A DNA stretch of 33,732 nt from JAIYDJ01 sp031398695 (GCA_031398695.1 JANNNU010000195.1:1-33732), one strand, 5' to 3'. Shown: positions 23,745 to 31,755, counted from the first letter of the stretch. Translations and numbers: made by a program. Notes: a model not told the origin generated them from the sequence alone.

Positions 23745-24963
23745 TTGCAAGCCTGTGCGAAAGCCAGGCGCGCAGCGCGGGGTCTTCGGCCAGGCCCAAG
23801 GCGCGGGTCAGGGCCTCATTGGCATCGGGGTCGCCCGCTCGGTGTAGCGCCTCGGCACGCAAGGCCCAGTAGGGCTGGAAGCTGTCGATCCCGGTCGTGC
23901 GGTCGAGCGTTTGCAACGCGGCGTGTGGCCCGTGCAGTTCCAGCGTGACGGCGGCGGCGGCGATGGTGCCGCCAGTGGTCGGGTGCATCCGGTTCAGCGC
24001 GGCGTGCAGCATTTCCAGTGCCATCCAGTTGGTGCGCCCGGTCTTTCGGCGTTCGGTGTGGACCGACTGGATCGCGGCCATCAACTGAAACCGCCCCAGA
24101 CAATTGGCGCTGGCGGCGTCGGCCAGCAGCCGGTCGGCGCGCGCGATCAGCGTGGCATCCCACAGGGCGGTGTCCTGCTGCGACAGCGGCGTGTAGGCCG
24201 GACGGCGAGCCGGGGCGCGGGCGGTGGTGTAGAGGATGAGCGCCAGAAGCGCCTTGGGTTCGGGTTCGTGCGGGGTCAGGGTGATCAGCGTTTCTGCCAG
24301 ATACTGCGCTTCGCCCGTCAGGTCGGCGCGGGCGGGGTCCGAACCCGGAACAGGCTCCCATCCAAGCGCGGCGGCGGCATGGATCGCCTCGAGCACGGCG
24401 GACAGCCGCGGGCCGATCTGGCCGGGGTCGGGAATGTCGAAGCCGACATTCAGCGCCCTGAGCCGCGCCTTGGCACGCGACAGGCGTTGGCCAAGCGCGC
24501 TGGCCGTCATCAGGAACGCGGGCGCGATGCGGTCGGCGGGCAGGCCGAGCACGGCTTGCAGCATCAGGGGCGTCTGGGTCGCTGCATCGACGGCGGGGTG
24601 GGTGCAGGCGAACATCAGGCCAAGGCGGTGGTCGGGGAAGGCGGGCATTTCGGCAGCCTCGGGCGGGTGGATCAGGTGCAAGGTGGGCAGCGCGTCCAGC
24701 GCGGTCCTTGCGCGGGACCGGGCGGCCCCGTGGTGGCGTTTGGCGACGGTCATCAGCCAGGCCTCGGGGCGGTCGGGGATGCCGGTGCGGGGCCAATGTT
24801 CCAGCGCCGTGCGGAAAGCGTCCGACAGGGCGTCCTCGGCGGCGGCCAGATCGCGGGTGCGCGCCGCGAGCAGTGACAGGAGGCGCGCATAGCTGGTGCG
24901 CGCCACCTGACCGGCGGTCTGGTGTTCGGCCCCGCGGCAGATGTCGGGGGACACGGGCGTCAC
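23737..24963 (-). CDS. ECF42-type RNA polymerase sigma factor with C-terminal extension
   Basis: A 408-residue sigma factor. Region 2 lies near the N-terminus (YARLLSLLAARTRDLAAAEDALSDAFRTALEHWP...RPEAWLMTVAKR), region 4 at about 120-170. A C-terminal half of over 200 residues matches the DUF6596/SnoaL-like extension of ECF42 factors. These factors lack an anti-sigma gene and instead neighbour YCII/DGPF proteins, exactly as here. The start is GTG 24963, which overlaps the TGA of the upstream DGPF gene (GTGA), supporting coupled translation. The extension is known in the group to be needed for activity. Targets in this organism are unknown; its own operon is a candidate. Confidence 0.9.
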   Translation of the reverse strand: MTPVSPDICRGAEHQTAGQVARTSYARLLSLLAARTRDLAAAEDALSDAFRTALEHWPRTGIPDRPEAWLMTVAKRHHGAARSRARTALDALPTLHLIHPPEAAEMPAFPDHRLGLMFACTHPAVDAATQTPLMLQAVLGLPADRIAPAFLMTASALGQRLSRAKARLRALNVGFDIPDPGQIGPRLSAVLEAIHAAAALGWEPVPGSDPARADLTGEAQYLAETLITLTPHEPEPKALLALILYTTARAPARRPAYTPLSQQDTALWDATLIARADRLLADAASANCLGRFQLMAAIQSVHTERRKTGRTNWMALEMLHAALNRMHPTTGGTIAAAAVTLELHGPHAALQTLDRTTGIDSFQPYWALRAEALHRAGDPDANEALTRALGLAEDPALRAWLSHRLATQ

Positions 24964-25316
24964 CCCGGCATCTGCAGCACGGAGCGCACTTCGGTTGAGG
25001 CCGAAGACGACGAGGGCGCTTTGGCCGCCCAGTCGAGTGCGGTTTCCAGATCGGGCACGTCGATCACGAAAAAGCCGCCGAGCTGTTCCTTCACCTCGGC
25101 AAACGGGCCGTCCTGCACGGAACGTCCGGCAGGGCCGATGCGCACGGTGGTGGCGCTGTCGGGCGGCAGCAGGCCCGCGCCAGACACGAACACCCCCGCC
25201 TGGGCCAAGGTGGCCCCATAGGCCAACCAGCCCGCCCAGTACGGCCCGGCCTGTTCGGGATCCGACCGGCGGGCAAAGTCGGCGGCGGTTTCATAGCAAA
25301 GGATGGTGAATTGCAT
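24960..25316 (-). CDS. YCII/DGPF-domain protein of the ECF42 operon
   Basis: A 118-residue cytoplasmic protein with the YCII-related fold: MQFTILCYETAADFARRSDPEQAGPYWAGW, then VQDGPFAEVKEQLGGFFVIDV containing the name-giving DGPF motif. Such proteins are near-universal partners of ECF42 sigma factors; their biochemical role is not known. AAGGAG precedes ATG 25316. The stop overlaps the sigma-factor GTG start. It is clearly a paralogue of the exported gene just upstream, sharing the DPxQAG, GGFFxIDVPD and xxAxxWAA segments. Confidence 0.9.
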   Translation of the reverse strand: MQFTILCYETAADFARRSDPEQAGPYWAGWLAYGATLAQAGVFVSGAGLLPPDSATTVRIGPAGRSVQDGPFAEVKEQLGGFFVIDVPDLETALDWAAKAPSSSSASTEVRSVLQMPG

Positions 25317-25326
25317 GGCCGTCTCC

Positions 25327-25704
25327 TTACATGCCGGGGGTGGGTTCGAGGCTGCGGATCTCGACCGCGCCGGCGGTGGCGGCAGGCAGCCTTGCGGCCC
25401 ATTCCCGGGCGGTGGCCACGTCGGGCACGTCGATCTGGAAAAAGCCACCCAGCACCAGCGCGGCGGGATCAACCCGACCGAGCGTAGCGACCGGAACCGG
25501 CACCATCGCTGCACCGCCGCGCATCACGCCGGCTTCGGCGGCCTGCTGGCCCCACGCGGCATAGGCGTTCCAATACGCCATGCCGGCCTGCCCCGGGTCG
25601 GTGCGCAGGGCGATCTGGTCCGGGGTTTCGTGGATCAGCAGCACGAAAGGCTCGGCCAGCGCGGGGCCGGCCGACAGCAGGGCGAACAGAAAGGGGCGGA
25701 TCAT
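25327..25704 (-). CDS. Exported YCII-family paralogue lacking the DGPF motif
   Basis: A 125-residue protein with a short signal peptide (MIRPFLFALLSAGPALA, cut before EPF) joined directly to a YCII-like domain. The domain aligns with the next gene at LLIHETPDQIALRTDPGQAG, VLGGFFQIDVPDVATAREWAARLP. The segment holding DGPF in the neighbour is shortened here and the motif is missing. GGAG lies 6 bases before ATG 25704; longer in-frame starts would bury the signal peptide. It is the first gene of the ECF42 operon, 10 bases before the next. Export to the periplasm is inferred from the signal sequence. Confidence 0.82.
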   Translation of the reverse strand: MIRPFLFALLSAGPALAEPFVLLIHETPDQIALRTDPGQAGMAYWNAYAAWGQQAAEAGVMRGGAAMVPVPVATLGRVDPAALVLGGFFQIDVPDVATAREWAARLPAATAGAVEIRSLEPTPGM

Positions 25705-25751
25705 CACAGGCTCCATCACGACAGGCGCGGGCATCGCGTCCTTGCAGTGAT

Positions 25752-25778
25752 GAGCGGCGGGTCCCGGCGATTTCGACA
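25752..25778 (-). promoter_or_regulatory. Candidate ECF42-dependent promoter (TGTCGA...GCTC)
   Basis: On the minus strand TGTCGA (25778-25773) is followed, after 17 bases, by GCTC (25755-25752), about 48 bases before the first operon ATG. ECF42 promoters studied in Streptomyces have a TGTCGA -35 element. The -10 match here is weak, and the TGTCGA sits in the loop of an inverted repeat. Confidence 0.45.
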
Positions 25779-25786
25779 GGACCCGC
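25757..25786 (-). terminator. Inverted repeat after the L,D-transpeptidase gene
   Basis: GCGGGTCC (25757-25764) and GGACCCGC (25779-25786) form a perfect 8-base stem with a 14-base loop, just after the transpeptidase stop. There is no T run, so it may instead be an operator around the TGTCGA element it contains. Confidence 0.35.
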
Positions 25787-25795
25787 AAGATTTTC

Positions 25796-26659
25796 TTACA
25801 CCGGCGGCGGGGTGACCACGGCGGGCGGCGTGGGCAGCATGGTGGGCAGCGGCGGCGGGGTGAACGCGGCCGGGGCCGGGGTTGCGGGCGCGACCGGGTC
25901 CGTGGTGACCACAGGCGCAGACGCAACAGCCGGGGCGGCAGCGGTGACGGTTTTCTTCGGCGCGGGTGGCGGCAGGGTCAGGCCCTTGGGCACCTCGCCG
26001 CTGGCGGTCAGCACGATCACCTTCGCGCCGTCCGGCACGCGGTTGTAAAGGTCCATCACATCCTGGTTGATCATCCGGATGCAGCCCGACGACGCATTTC
26101 GGCCGATCGAGTTCCATTCCGGCGTGCCGTGGATGCGGTAGCCGTAATCGACGCCGTTGGTCGTAAGATACAATGCCCGCGCGCCCAGCGGGTTGGTCGG
26201 ACCGCCCGGCTGGCCCTTTTCCCATTTGGCGAGTTCGGGCTTGCGCTCGATCATCTCTTTCGGCGGGGTCCACGTGGGCCACTGCTTGCGGTCGGTGATC
26301 AGAGCCTCGCCCGACCATTGGAAGCCCGCTGCGCCCACGGCGATGCCGTAGCGGATGGCGGTGTTCTTGCCGGTGACCAGAAAAAGGTGTTTGGCCGCCG
26401 GGTTGATCACGATGGTGCCGGGCGTCTGATCGGTGGGGTAATAGACCGTTTGGCGCTGGAACTCGGTCGGAACCTTTTCGACCGGCACGGCGGCGATCGG
26501 TATCGAGCCGTCCATCGTCGAGGCATAGACGCCCGTCGCGACCTGGTTTTCGGGCGGCTTGGCCAGACCCGCCTCGACCAGCGCGGGATCGGGCACGCAG
26601 GCCCCGATTGCAACGATCACAGAGGCCGACAGCAGAAAGGACAGCAAAGAGGTTCGCAT
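25796..26659 (-). CDS. L,D-transpeptidase (YkuD) lipoprotein with Pro/Ala-rich tail
   Basis: A 287-residue precursor. The lipobox IGAC gives Cys21 as the lipidated residue. The catalytic domain spans about 80-220 and carries HGTPEWNSIGRNASSGCIRM, with H177, C193 and R195 of the YkuD active site. Such enzymes make 3-3 peptidoglycan cross-links or attach proteins to the wall. After residue 225 comes an unusual tail of about 60 Pro/Ala/Val/Thr residues ending TPPPV. It could span the wall or bind partners. The ATG at 26659 has only a weak ribosome site. It precedes the ECF42 operon on the same strand, separated by a dyad. Confidence 0.9.
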   Translation of the reverse strand: MRTSLLSFLLSASVIVAIGACVPDPALVEAGLAKPPENQVATGVYASTMDGSIPIAAVPVEKVPTEFQRQTVYYPTDQTPGTIVINPAAKHLFLVTGKNTAIRYGIAVGAAGFQWSGEALITDRKQWPTWTPPKEMIERKPELAKWEKGQPGGPTNPLGARALYLTTNGVDYGYRIHGTPEWNSIGRNASSGCIRMINQDVMDLYNRVPDGAKVIVLTASGEVPKGLTLPPPAPKKTVTAAAPAVASAPVVTTDPVAPATPAPAAFTPPPLPTMLPTPPAVVTPPPV

Positions 26660-26715
26660 GGGTACTTCATCCGAAAGGGGCCCGGCCGAACAGGGCGGGG
26701 GATTCTGTTGCGATC

Positions 26716-26744
26716 ACGCTACCCCCCTCGTGACGATAGGTCAA
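26716..26744 (-). promoter_or_regulatory. Candidate promoter for the L,D-transpeptidase
   Basis: On the minus strand TTGACC (26744-26739) and TAGCGT (26721-26716) are 17 bases apart. Transcription would begin near 26709, about 50 bases before the ATG. The -35 box is strong, the -10 box weak. Confidence 0.4.
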
Positions 26745-26772
26745 AGGGCGGTCGGCGGGCTTGGCGGAAAGC

Positions 26773-26796
26773 TGTTCACGAAACTGTGCACGAACC
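26773..26796. repeat. Two adjacent 12-base direct repeats
   Basis: TGTTCACGAAAC (26773-26784) is followed directly by TGTGCACGAACC (26785-26796), 10 of 12 bases identical. They lie between kynU and the transpeptidase, about 30 bases upstream of the latter's candidate -35 box, and could be a regulator site. Confidence 0.35.
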
Positions 26797-26840
26797 GGCA
26801 GATCCGTGCCAAAAGGTTACAGTTTTGCCGCAACCGGCGA

Positions 26841-28037
26841 TCAGGTCACGCGGGCGCGCTGCTTGAACTGCGGCTGGTCCCACAGCGCGCGGTCCATCAC
26901 TTCAGCCAGGATCGCGATCGCGGCGTCCACCTCGGCCGTGCCGATGAACAGGGGTGTGAAGCCGAAGCGCAGGATGTCGGGCGCGCGGAAATCGCCGCTG
27001 ACGCCGCGCGCGATCAGCGCCTGCATGATCGCATAGCCCTGCGGGTGGCGAAAGCTGACCTGGCTGCCGCGCTGCCCGTGGTCGCGCGGTGTGGCGAGGG
27101 TCAGGGTGGGGCAGGCAGCCTCGACCCCAGCGATGAAGCGGTCGGTCAGGGCCAGCGAGGCGGTGCGCAAATCGTTCAGGCTGACGGCATCCCAGATGTC
27201 GAGGGCGGCTTCCAGCGCGGCCAGTTGCAGCACGGGCGGTGTGCCGACGCGCATCCGCTCGATCCCCGCGCCGGGGCGATAGGACGGATCGAAGGCGAAG
27301 GGGGCTTCGTGCCCGAGCCAGCCCGACAGCGCCGGGCGCGCGGTGTCGGCGTGGCGCGGGGCGACGTAGATGAAGGCCGGGCCGCCGGGGCCGGAGTTGA
27401 GATACTTGTAGGTGCAGCCGACCGCGAAATCGGCGTTGCAGGCGGCCAGATGCACCGGAAACGCGCCGGCGGAATGGGCAAGATCCCAGACCGTCAGCGC
27501 ACCCCGCGCCTGCGCGAGGGCGGTCAGCGCGGCCATGTCGTGCTTTCGCCCGGTGCGGTAATCGACCTCGGTGATCAGCGTGACCGCGACCGTTTCGTCG
27601 ATGTGATCCGCGATCTCTTCGGGGTCGACGGTTTTCAGCGTGTAGCCTGCGCCCAATGTGCGGCACAGCCCCTCGGCCATGTAAAGGTCGGAGGGAAAGT
27701 TGCCGGTGTCCGACAGGATCACCCGGCGGGTCGGGTTCATTTCCAGCGCCGAGGCCAGCGCCTGATAGACCTTGATCGACAAGGTGTCGCCCATCACCAC
27801 CGTGCCGGGTTCGGCCCCGATCAGGGAAGCAATGCGGTTGCCAACCTTCGAGGGCTGGTCCATCCACCCCGCGTTGTTCCAGCCGGTAACCAGCAACTGC
27901 CCCCATTCGTCGGTCACGGCTTGCGCCACGCGGGCGGCGGCGGCGCGGGGCAACGGGCCCAGCGAGTTGCCATCGAGGTAGACGATACCGTCGGGCAAGA
28001 TGAACTGATGCTTTGTCGCGGAAAAGTCGGTGGGCAT
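26841..28037 (-). CDS. kynU: Kynureninase
   Basis: A 398-residue PLP enzyme that cleaves kynurenine to anthranilate and alanine (and 3-hydroxykynurenine likewise) in tryptophan breakdown. Motifs are YLDGNSLGPLPRAA near the N-terminus, VWDLAHSAGAFPVHL for the cofactor Asp, and VGCTYKYLNSGPGGPAF with Schiff-base lysine K211. Length is typical of bacterial enzymes. AAGGAG precedes ATG 28037; the frame runs further upstream without conserved sequence. Tryptophan 2,3-dioxygenase and formamidase genes are not in the window, so the pathway partners must lie elsewhere. Confidence 0.94.
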   Translation of the reverse strand: MPTDFSATKHQFILPDGIVYLDGNSLGPLPRAAAARVAQAVTDEWGQLLVTGWNNAGWMDQPSKVGNRIASLIGAEPGTVVMGDTLSIKVYQALASALEMNPTRRVILSDTGNFPSDLYMAEGLCRTLGAGYTLKTVDPEEIADHIDETVAVTLITEVDYRTGRKHDMAALTALAQARGALTVWDLAHSAGAFPVHLAACNADFAVGCTYKYLNSGPGGPAFIYVAPRHADTARPALSGWLGHEAPFAFDPSYRPGAGIERMRVGTPPVLQLAALEAALDIWDAVSLNDLRTASLALTDRFIAGVEAACPTLTLATPRDHGQRGSQVSFRHPQGYAIMQALIARGVSGDFRAPDILRFGFTPLFIGTAEVDAAIAILAEVMDRALWDQPQFKQRARVT

Positions 28038-28144
28038 GAGGTGGCTCCTTTGGTGGCAAGCCTGCCCGTTGGCCGGGCCGCCTTCAAGGGGGCTTGCGCC
28101 TGCGGGGCGGGGTGGCACAGTGCGCCAAGGGGGGGGACACGCCG

Positions 28145-28597
28145 ATGCTGCGATGGATGGACATGCCGCCAGTCTGGCTGGTGGGGGCGCTTACGGTGGT
28201 CTGGCTGATCGACCGCGCGGTGCCGTTCGGCCTTTTCGGGATTCTGGGCGTGTTCGGGCCGGTGCTGGTGGTGGCCGGTGCGGTGCTGGTCATCGGATCG
28301 GTGCTGCAGATGACGGCGCAGCGGACCACCTTCATTCCGAAGTCTGCCCCGGCGGCGCTGGTCACGACGGGCTTCTTTCGCCTGTGCCGCAATCCGATCT
28401 ATCTGGGCGATGCGCTAGTGCTGGGCGGGCTGATCCTGTGGTGGGACGTGCCGCTGGCCCTGCCGGTGCTGGTCGCGTTCATCTGGGTGATAACAACGCG
28501 GTTCATCAAGGGCGAAGAGGCCGTGCTGCGGGCGGCGTTCGGCCCGGCTTTCGAGGACTGGGCGGCGCGGACCGGCCGGTGGCTGCCGCGGGGCTAA
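28145..28597 (+). CDS. Membrane methyltransferase, isoprenylcysteine carboxyl methyltransferase-like
   Basis: A 150-residue protein with about four hydrophobic segments. It carries the ICMT/PEMT family motif LVTTGFFRLCRNPIYLGDALVLGG (the R-x-x-RNPxY element) and, later, FIKGEEAVLRAAFGPAFEDWAARTGRWLP, with the E-E pair that contacts SAM. In bacteria these small membrane methyltransferases have mostly unknown substrates. ATG 28145 follows AAGGGGGGGG; the frame is open upstream from a TTG without conserved sequence. It is divergent from kynU and precedes pntA by about 90 bases. Confidence 0.85.
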   Translation: MLRWMDMPPVWLVGALTVVWLIDRAVPFGLFGILGVFGPVLVVAGAVLVIGSVLQMTAQRTTFIPKSAPAALVTTGFFRLCRNPIYLGDALVLGGLILWWDVPLALPVLVAFIWVITTRFIKGEEAVLRAAFGPAFEDWAARTGRWLPRG

Positions 28598-28628
28598 GGG
28601 TTTTTTCCGCATGGCGGCAAAGACGTGT

Positions 28629-28656
28629 TGAAATATTGTTGCGCGATGATATGGGT
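28629..28656 (+). promoter_or_regulatory. Candidate promoter for pntAB
   Basis: TTGAAA (28629-28634) and TATGGG (28651-28656) are separated by 16 bases. Transcription would begin near 28663, leaving about 25 bases before the pntA GTG start, enough for the GGGGAG ribosome site. Confidence 0.45.
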
Positions 28657-28687
28657 CGCAGGCTGACGGCAAGCTGGGGAGATGGCA

Positions 28688-30265
28688 GTGAAAATCGGGG
28701 CACTGAAGGAAATCTTTGCGGGCGAGAACCGGGTGGCGATGACGCCCGATTCGGCGCTCCAACTGGTGAAGCTGGGGCATTCGTGCTGCGTCGAGGCTGG
28801 GGCGGGGCTGAAGGCGGGGTTTTCGGACGCGCTTTACGCGGGTGCAGGCGTCGAGGTGCTGCCGGGTGCGGCCGCAGTGATCGCGGCGGCCGATGTGCTG
28901 GTCAAGGTGCGCGGGCCGGAAGCGGCCGAGGCCGAGCAGTTGCGCGAAGGGCAGACGCTGATCAGCTTTTTCTGGCCAGCGCAGAACCCGGAGTTGCTGG
29001 AGATTGCCAAGGCGCGTGGCGCGACCGTCGTCGCGATGGACATGGTTCCCCGGATCAGCCGCGCGCAGAAGATGGATGCGCTGTCGTCGATGGCAAACAT
29101 CGCGGGCTATCGCGCGGTGATCGAGGCCGGGTCGAACTTTGGCCGGTTCTTCACGGGCCAGGTGACGGCGGCGGGCAAGGTGCCGCCAGCCAAGGTGCTG
29201 ATCGTGGGCGCGGGCGTTGCCGGTCTGGCCGCGATCGGCACGTCGGTGTCGCTGGGTGCGATCGTCTACGCCTTTGACGTCCGCCCGGAAGTGGCCGAAC
29301 AGATCGAGTCGATGGGCGCAAGCTTCGTCTTTCTGGAATTCGACGCCAGCGAATTGCCCGACGGTGCGGCCACGGGCGGCTACGCGGCCCCGTCGAGCCC
29401 GGCCTTCGCGGCCAAGCAGTTGGCAAAGTTCCGTGAACTGGCGCCCGACATCGACATCGTGATCACCACCGCGCTGATCCCCGGTCGGCCCGCGCCAAAG
29501 CTGTGGACAGCCGAAATGGTGGCGATGATGAAGCCGGGGTCGGTCGTTGTCGACCTCGCCGCCGAACGGGGCGGCAACTGCGATCTGACCGTGCCGGACC
29601 AGAAGATCGTCAGCGACAACGGCGTGACGATCGTGGGCTACACCGATTTCCCGAGCCGGATGGCGGCGCAGGCATCCACGCTTTATGCGACCAATATCCG
29701 CCACATGCTGACCGATCTTACGCCAAAGAAGGACGGTATCATCCACCACAACATGGAGGATGACGTCATCCGTGGCGCGACCGTGGCGAAGGGCGGCGAG
29801 ATCACCTATCCGCCGCCTCCGCCGAAGATCGCGGCCATCGCGGCGGCGAAGCCGAAGCCGAAGGTCGTGGAACTGACACCTGCCGAAAAGCGAGAGCAGG
29901 AGGTTGCCGCGTTCAAGGCACAGACCCGCAACCAGGTCGTCCTTCTGGCGATTGGCGGCGGGCTGATGTTGCTGGCGGGGCTTTACACGCCGGCCAGCTT
30001 CATGTCGCACTTCATCGTGTTCGTGCTGTCGGTGTTCATCGGGTTCCAGGTGATCTGGAACGTGTCACACAGCTTGCACACGCCCTTGATGGCGGTGACC
30101 AACGCGATTTCGTCGATCATCATCCTGGGTGCGCTGATGCAGGTCGGCTCGGGGTCGTGGCTGGTAATTTTCCTCGCGGCCGCCTCTGTGTTCATGGCGG
30201 GGATCAACATTTTTGGTGGCTTCATGGTCACCCGGCGCATGCTCGCCATGTTCCAGAAGTCGTAA
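28688..30265 (+). CDS. pntA: NAD(P) transhydrogenase subunit alpha
   Basis: A 525-residue subunit of the proton-translocating transhydrogenase, which uses the proton gradient to reduce NADP+ with NADH. The NAD(H)-binding domain covers about 1-375 (MKIGALKEI, SMANIAGYRAVIEA, VLIVGAGVAGLAAIGTSVSLGA with the GAGVAGL loop at 174-180). A Pro/Lys linker follows, then about four membrane segments (430-520). I prefer GTG 28688 because GGGGAG lies 6 bases before it; the ATG at 28682 touches that site. This is the fused, E. coli-like layout, not the split pntAA/pntAB form. pntB follows after 10 bases. Confidence 0.94.
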   Translation: MKIGALKEIFAGENRVAMTPDSALQLVKLGHSCCVEAGAGLKAGFSDALYAGAGVEVLPGAAAVIAAADVLVKVRGPEAAEAEQLREGQTLISFFWPAQNPELLEIAKARGATVVAMDMVPRISRAQKMDALSSMANIAGYRAVIEAGSNFGRFFTGQVTAAGKVPPAKVLIVGAGVAGLAAIGTSVSLGAIVYAFDVRPEVAEQIESMGASFVFLEFDASELPDGAATGGYAAPSSPAFAAKQLAKFRELAPDIDIVITTALIPGRPAPKLWTAEMVAMMKPGSVVVDLAAERGGNCDLTVPDQKIVSDNGVTIVGYTDFPSRMAAQASTLYATNIRHMLTDLTPKKDGIIHHNMEDDVIRGATVAKGGEITYPPPPPKIAAIAAAKPKPKVVELTPAEKREQEVAAFKAQTRNQVVLLAIGGGLMLLAGLYTPASFMSHFIVFVLSVFIGFQVIWNVSHSLHTPLMAVTNAISSIIILGALMQVGSGSWLVIFLAAASVFMAGINIFGGFMVTRRMLAMFQKS

Positions 30266-30275
30266 GGGGGCCGCG

Positions 30276-31709
30276 ATGGATTACGGATTTACAACAGCGG
30301 CCTATGTGGTTGCAGCGGTTCTGTTCATTCTGTCGCTGGGCGGTTTGTCGGGACAGGAAAGCGCCAAGCGCGCGGTCTGGTACGGCATCGCGGGCATGGC
30401 GCTGGCGGTGGCCGCCACGCTGCTGGGGCCTGGGGCGGGCAACTGGGGCATCACCCTGGTGATGCTGGTTCTGGGCGGCGGGATCGGCTGGGCGGTGGCA
30501 CAGCGCGTGCAGATGACCGAGATGCCGCAACTGGTGGCGGCGATGCACAGCCTCGTCGGTCTTGCGGCGGTGTTCATCGGGTTCAACACGCATATCGAGA
30601 TGACGTCGGTGGCCGCAATGGCCGCAGAGGCGCGCACGACGCTGACGGGCTTTGCGGGAGTTATTGCGCACAAGTCCGGGGTCGAGATCTCGATCCTGCG
30701 GGTGGAAACTTTCCTTGGCGTGTTCATCGGCGCGGTAACCTTCACCGGGTCGGTCATCGCCTTTGGCAAGCTGGCGGGCAAAGTGGACGGCAAGGCCAAG
30801 AAACTGCCGGGCGGGCATCTGCTGAACGCGGGTGCGGCGGCGATCTCGCTTGTGCTGTTGCTGGTCTATCTGAACAACGGCTCGTCGCTGGCGCTCTTGG
30901 TGATGACGCTGGCCGCGTTCTTCATCGGCTATCACCTGATCATGGGAATCGGCGGGGCGGACATGCCGGTCGTCGTTTCCATGCTGAACAGCTATTCGGG
31001 TTGGGCGGCGGCGGCGATCGGGTTCTCGCTGTCGAACGACCTTTTGATCGTGGTCGGCGCGCTGGTGGGCTCGTCGGGTGCGATCCTGAGCTACATCATG
31101 TGCAAGGCGATGAACCGGTCGTTCATCTCGGTGATCCTTGGCGGGTTCGGCGGCACGGCAGGCCCGGCACAGGAGATCACTGGCGAGCAGATCGCGATTG
31201 ATACCGAAGGCGTGGCGGCCGCGCTGAACGACGCCGACAGCATCATCATCATTCCGGGCTACGGCATGGCGGTGGCGCAGGCGCAGCAGTCGGTCAGCGA
31301 GTTGACCCGCAAGCTGCGCGCAAAGGGCAAGACCGTACGCTTTGCCATTCACCCCGTCGCGGGCCGTCTGCCCGGCCACATGAACGTTCTCTTGGCCGAG
31401 GCCAAGGTGCCCTACGACATCGTGCTGGAGATGGACGAGATCAACGAGGATTTCCCCACCACCGACGTGGCCATCGTGATCGGCTCGAACGACATCGTGA
31501 ACCCGGCGGCGCAGGACGACCCGAACTCGCCCATCGCCGGCATGCCGGTGCTGGAATGCTGGAAGGCCAAACAGGTGTTCGTGTCGAAACGCGGGCAGGG
31601 GACGGGATATTCGGGCATCGAGAACCCGCTGTTCTTTAAGGAAAACACCCGGATGTTCTACGGTGATGCCAAGAAATCGCTGGACGCGCTGTTGCCCTTG
31701 ATCGACTGA
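30276..31709 (+). CDS. pntB: NAD(P) transhydrogenase subunit beta
   Basis: A 477-residue membrane subunit with about eight or nine membrane segments followed by the NADP(H)-binding domain from about residue 300. The latter shows IIIIPGYGMAVAQAQ (around 328), KTVRFAIHPVAGRLPGHMNVLLAEA and FPTTDVAIVIGSNDIVNPAA, all classic. It pairs with PntA to form the proton channel and NADP site. AAGGGGG precedes the ATG, 10 bases after the pntA stop. No clear hairpin terminator follows, only an AT-rich stretch (31713-31724). Confidence 0.95.
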   Translation: MDYGFTTAAYVVAAVLFILSLGGLSGQESAKRAVWYGIAGMALAVAATLLGPGAGNWGITLVMLVLGGGIGWAVAQRVQMTEMPQLVAAMHSLVGLAAVFIGFNTHIEMTSVAAMAAEARTTLTGFAGVIAHKSGVEISILRVETFLGVFIGAVTFTGSVIAFGKLAGKVDGKAKKLPGGHLLNAGAAAISLVLLLVYLNNGSSLALLVMTLAAFFIGYHLIMGIGGADMPVVVSMLNSYSGWAAAAIGFSLSNDLLIVVGALVGSSGAILSYIMCKAMNRSFISVILGGFGGTAGPAQEITGEQIAIDTEGVAAALNDADSIIIIPGYGMAVAQAQQSVSELTRKLRAKGKTVRFAIHPVAGRLPGHMNVLLAEAKVPYDIVLEMDEINEDFPTTDVAIVIGSNDIVNPAAQDDPNSPIAGMPVLECWKAKQVFVSKRGQGTGYSGIENPLFFKENTRMFYGDAKKSLDALLPLID

Positions 31710-31755
31710 GCCAAAATTTTTTCCTCTGATGCGACGGAAGCGCCGGCAATTGGCG

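Noticed and set aside
20039..26824. Shared GGTTACAGTT with similar flanks at 20039-20048 and 26815-26824
   Set aside because: One copy precedes a gene start and the other follows kynU in the opposite context. Ten shared bases are possible by chance in 33 kb and I see no common logic.
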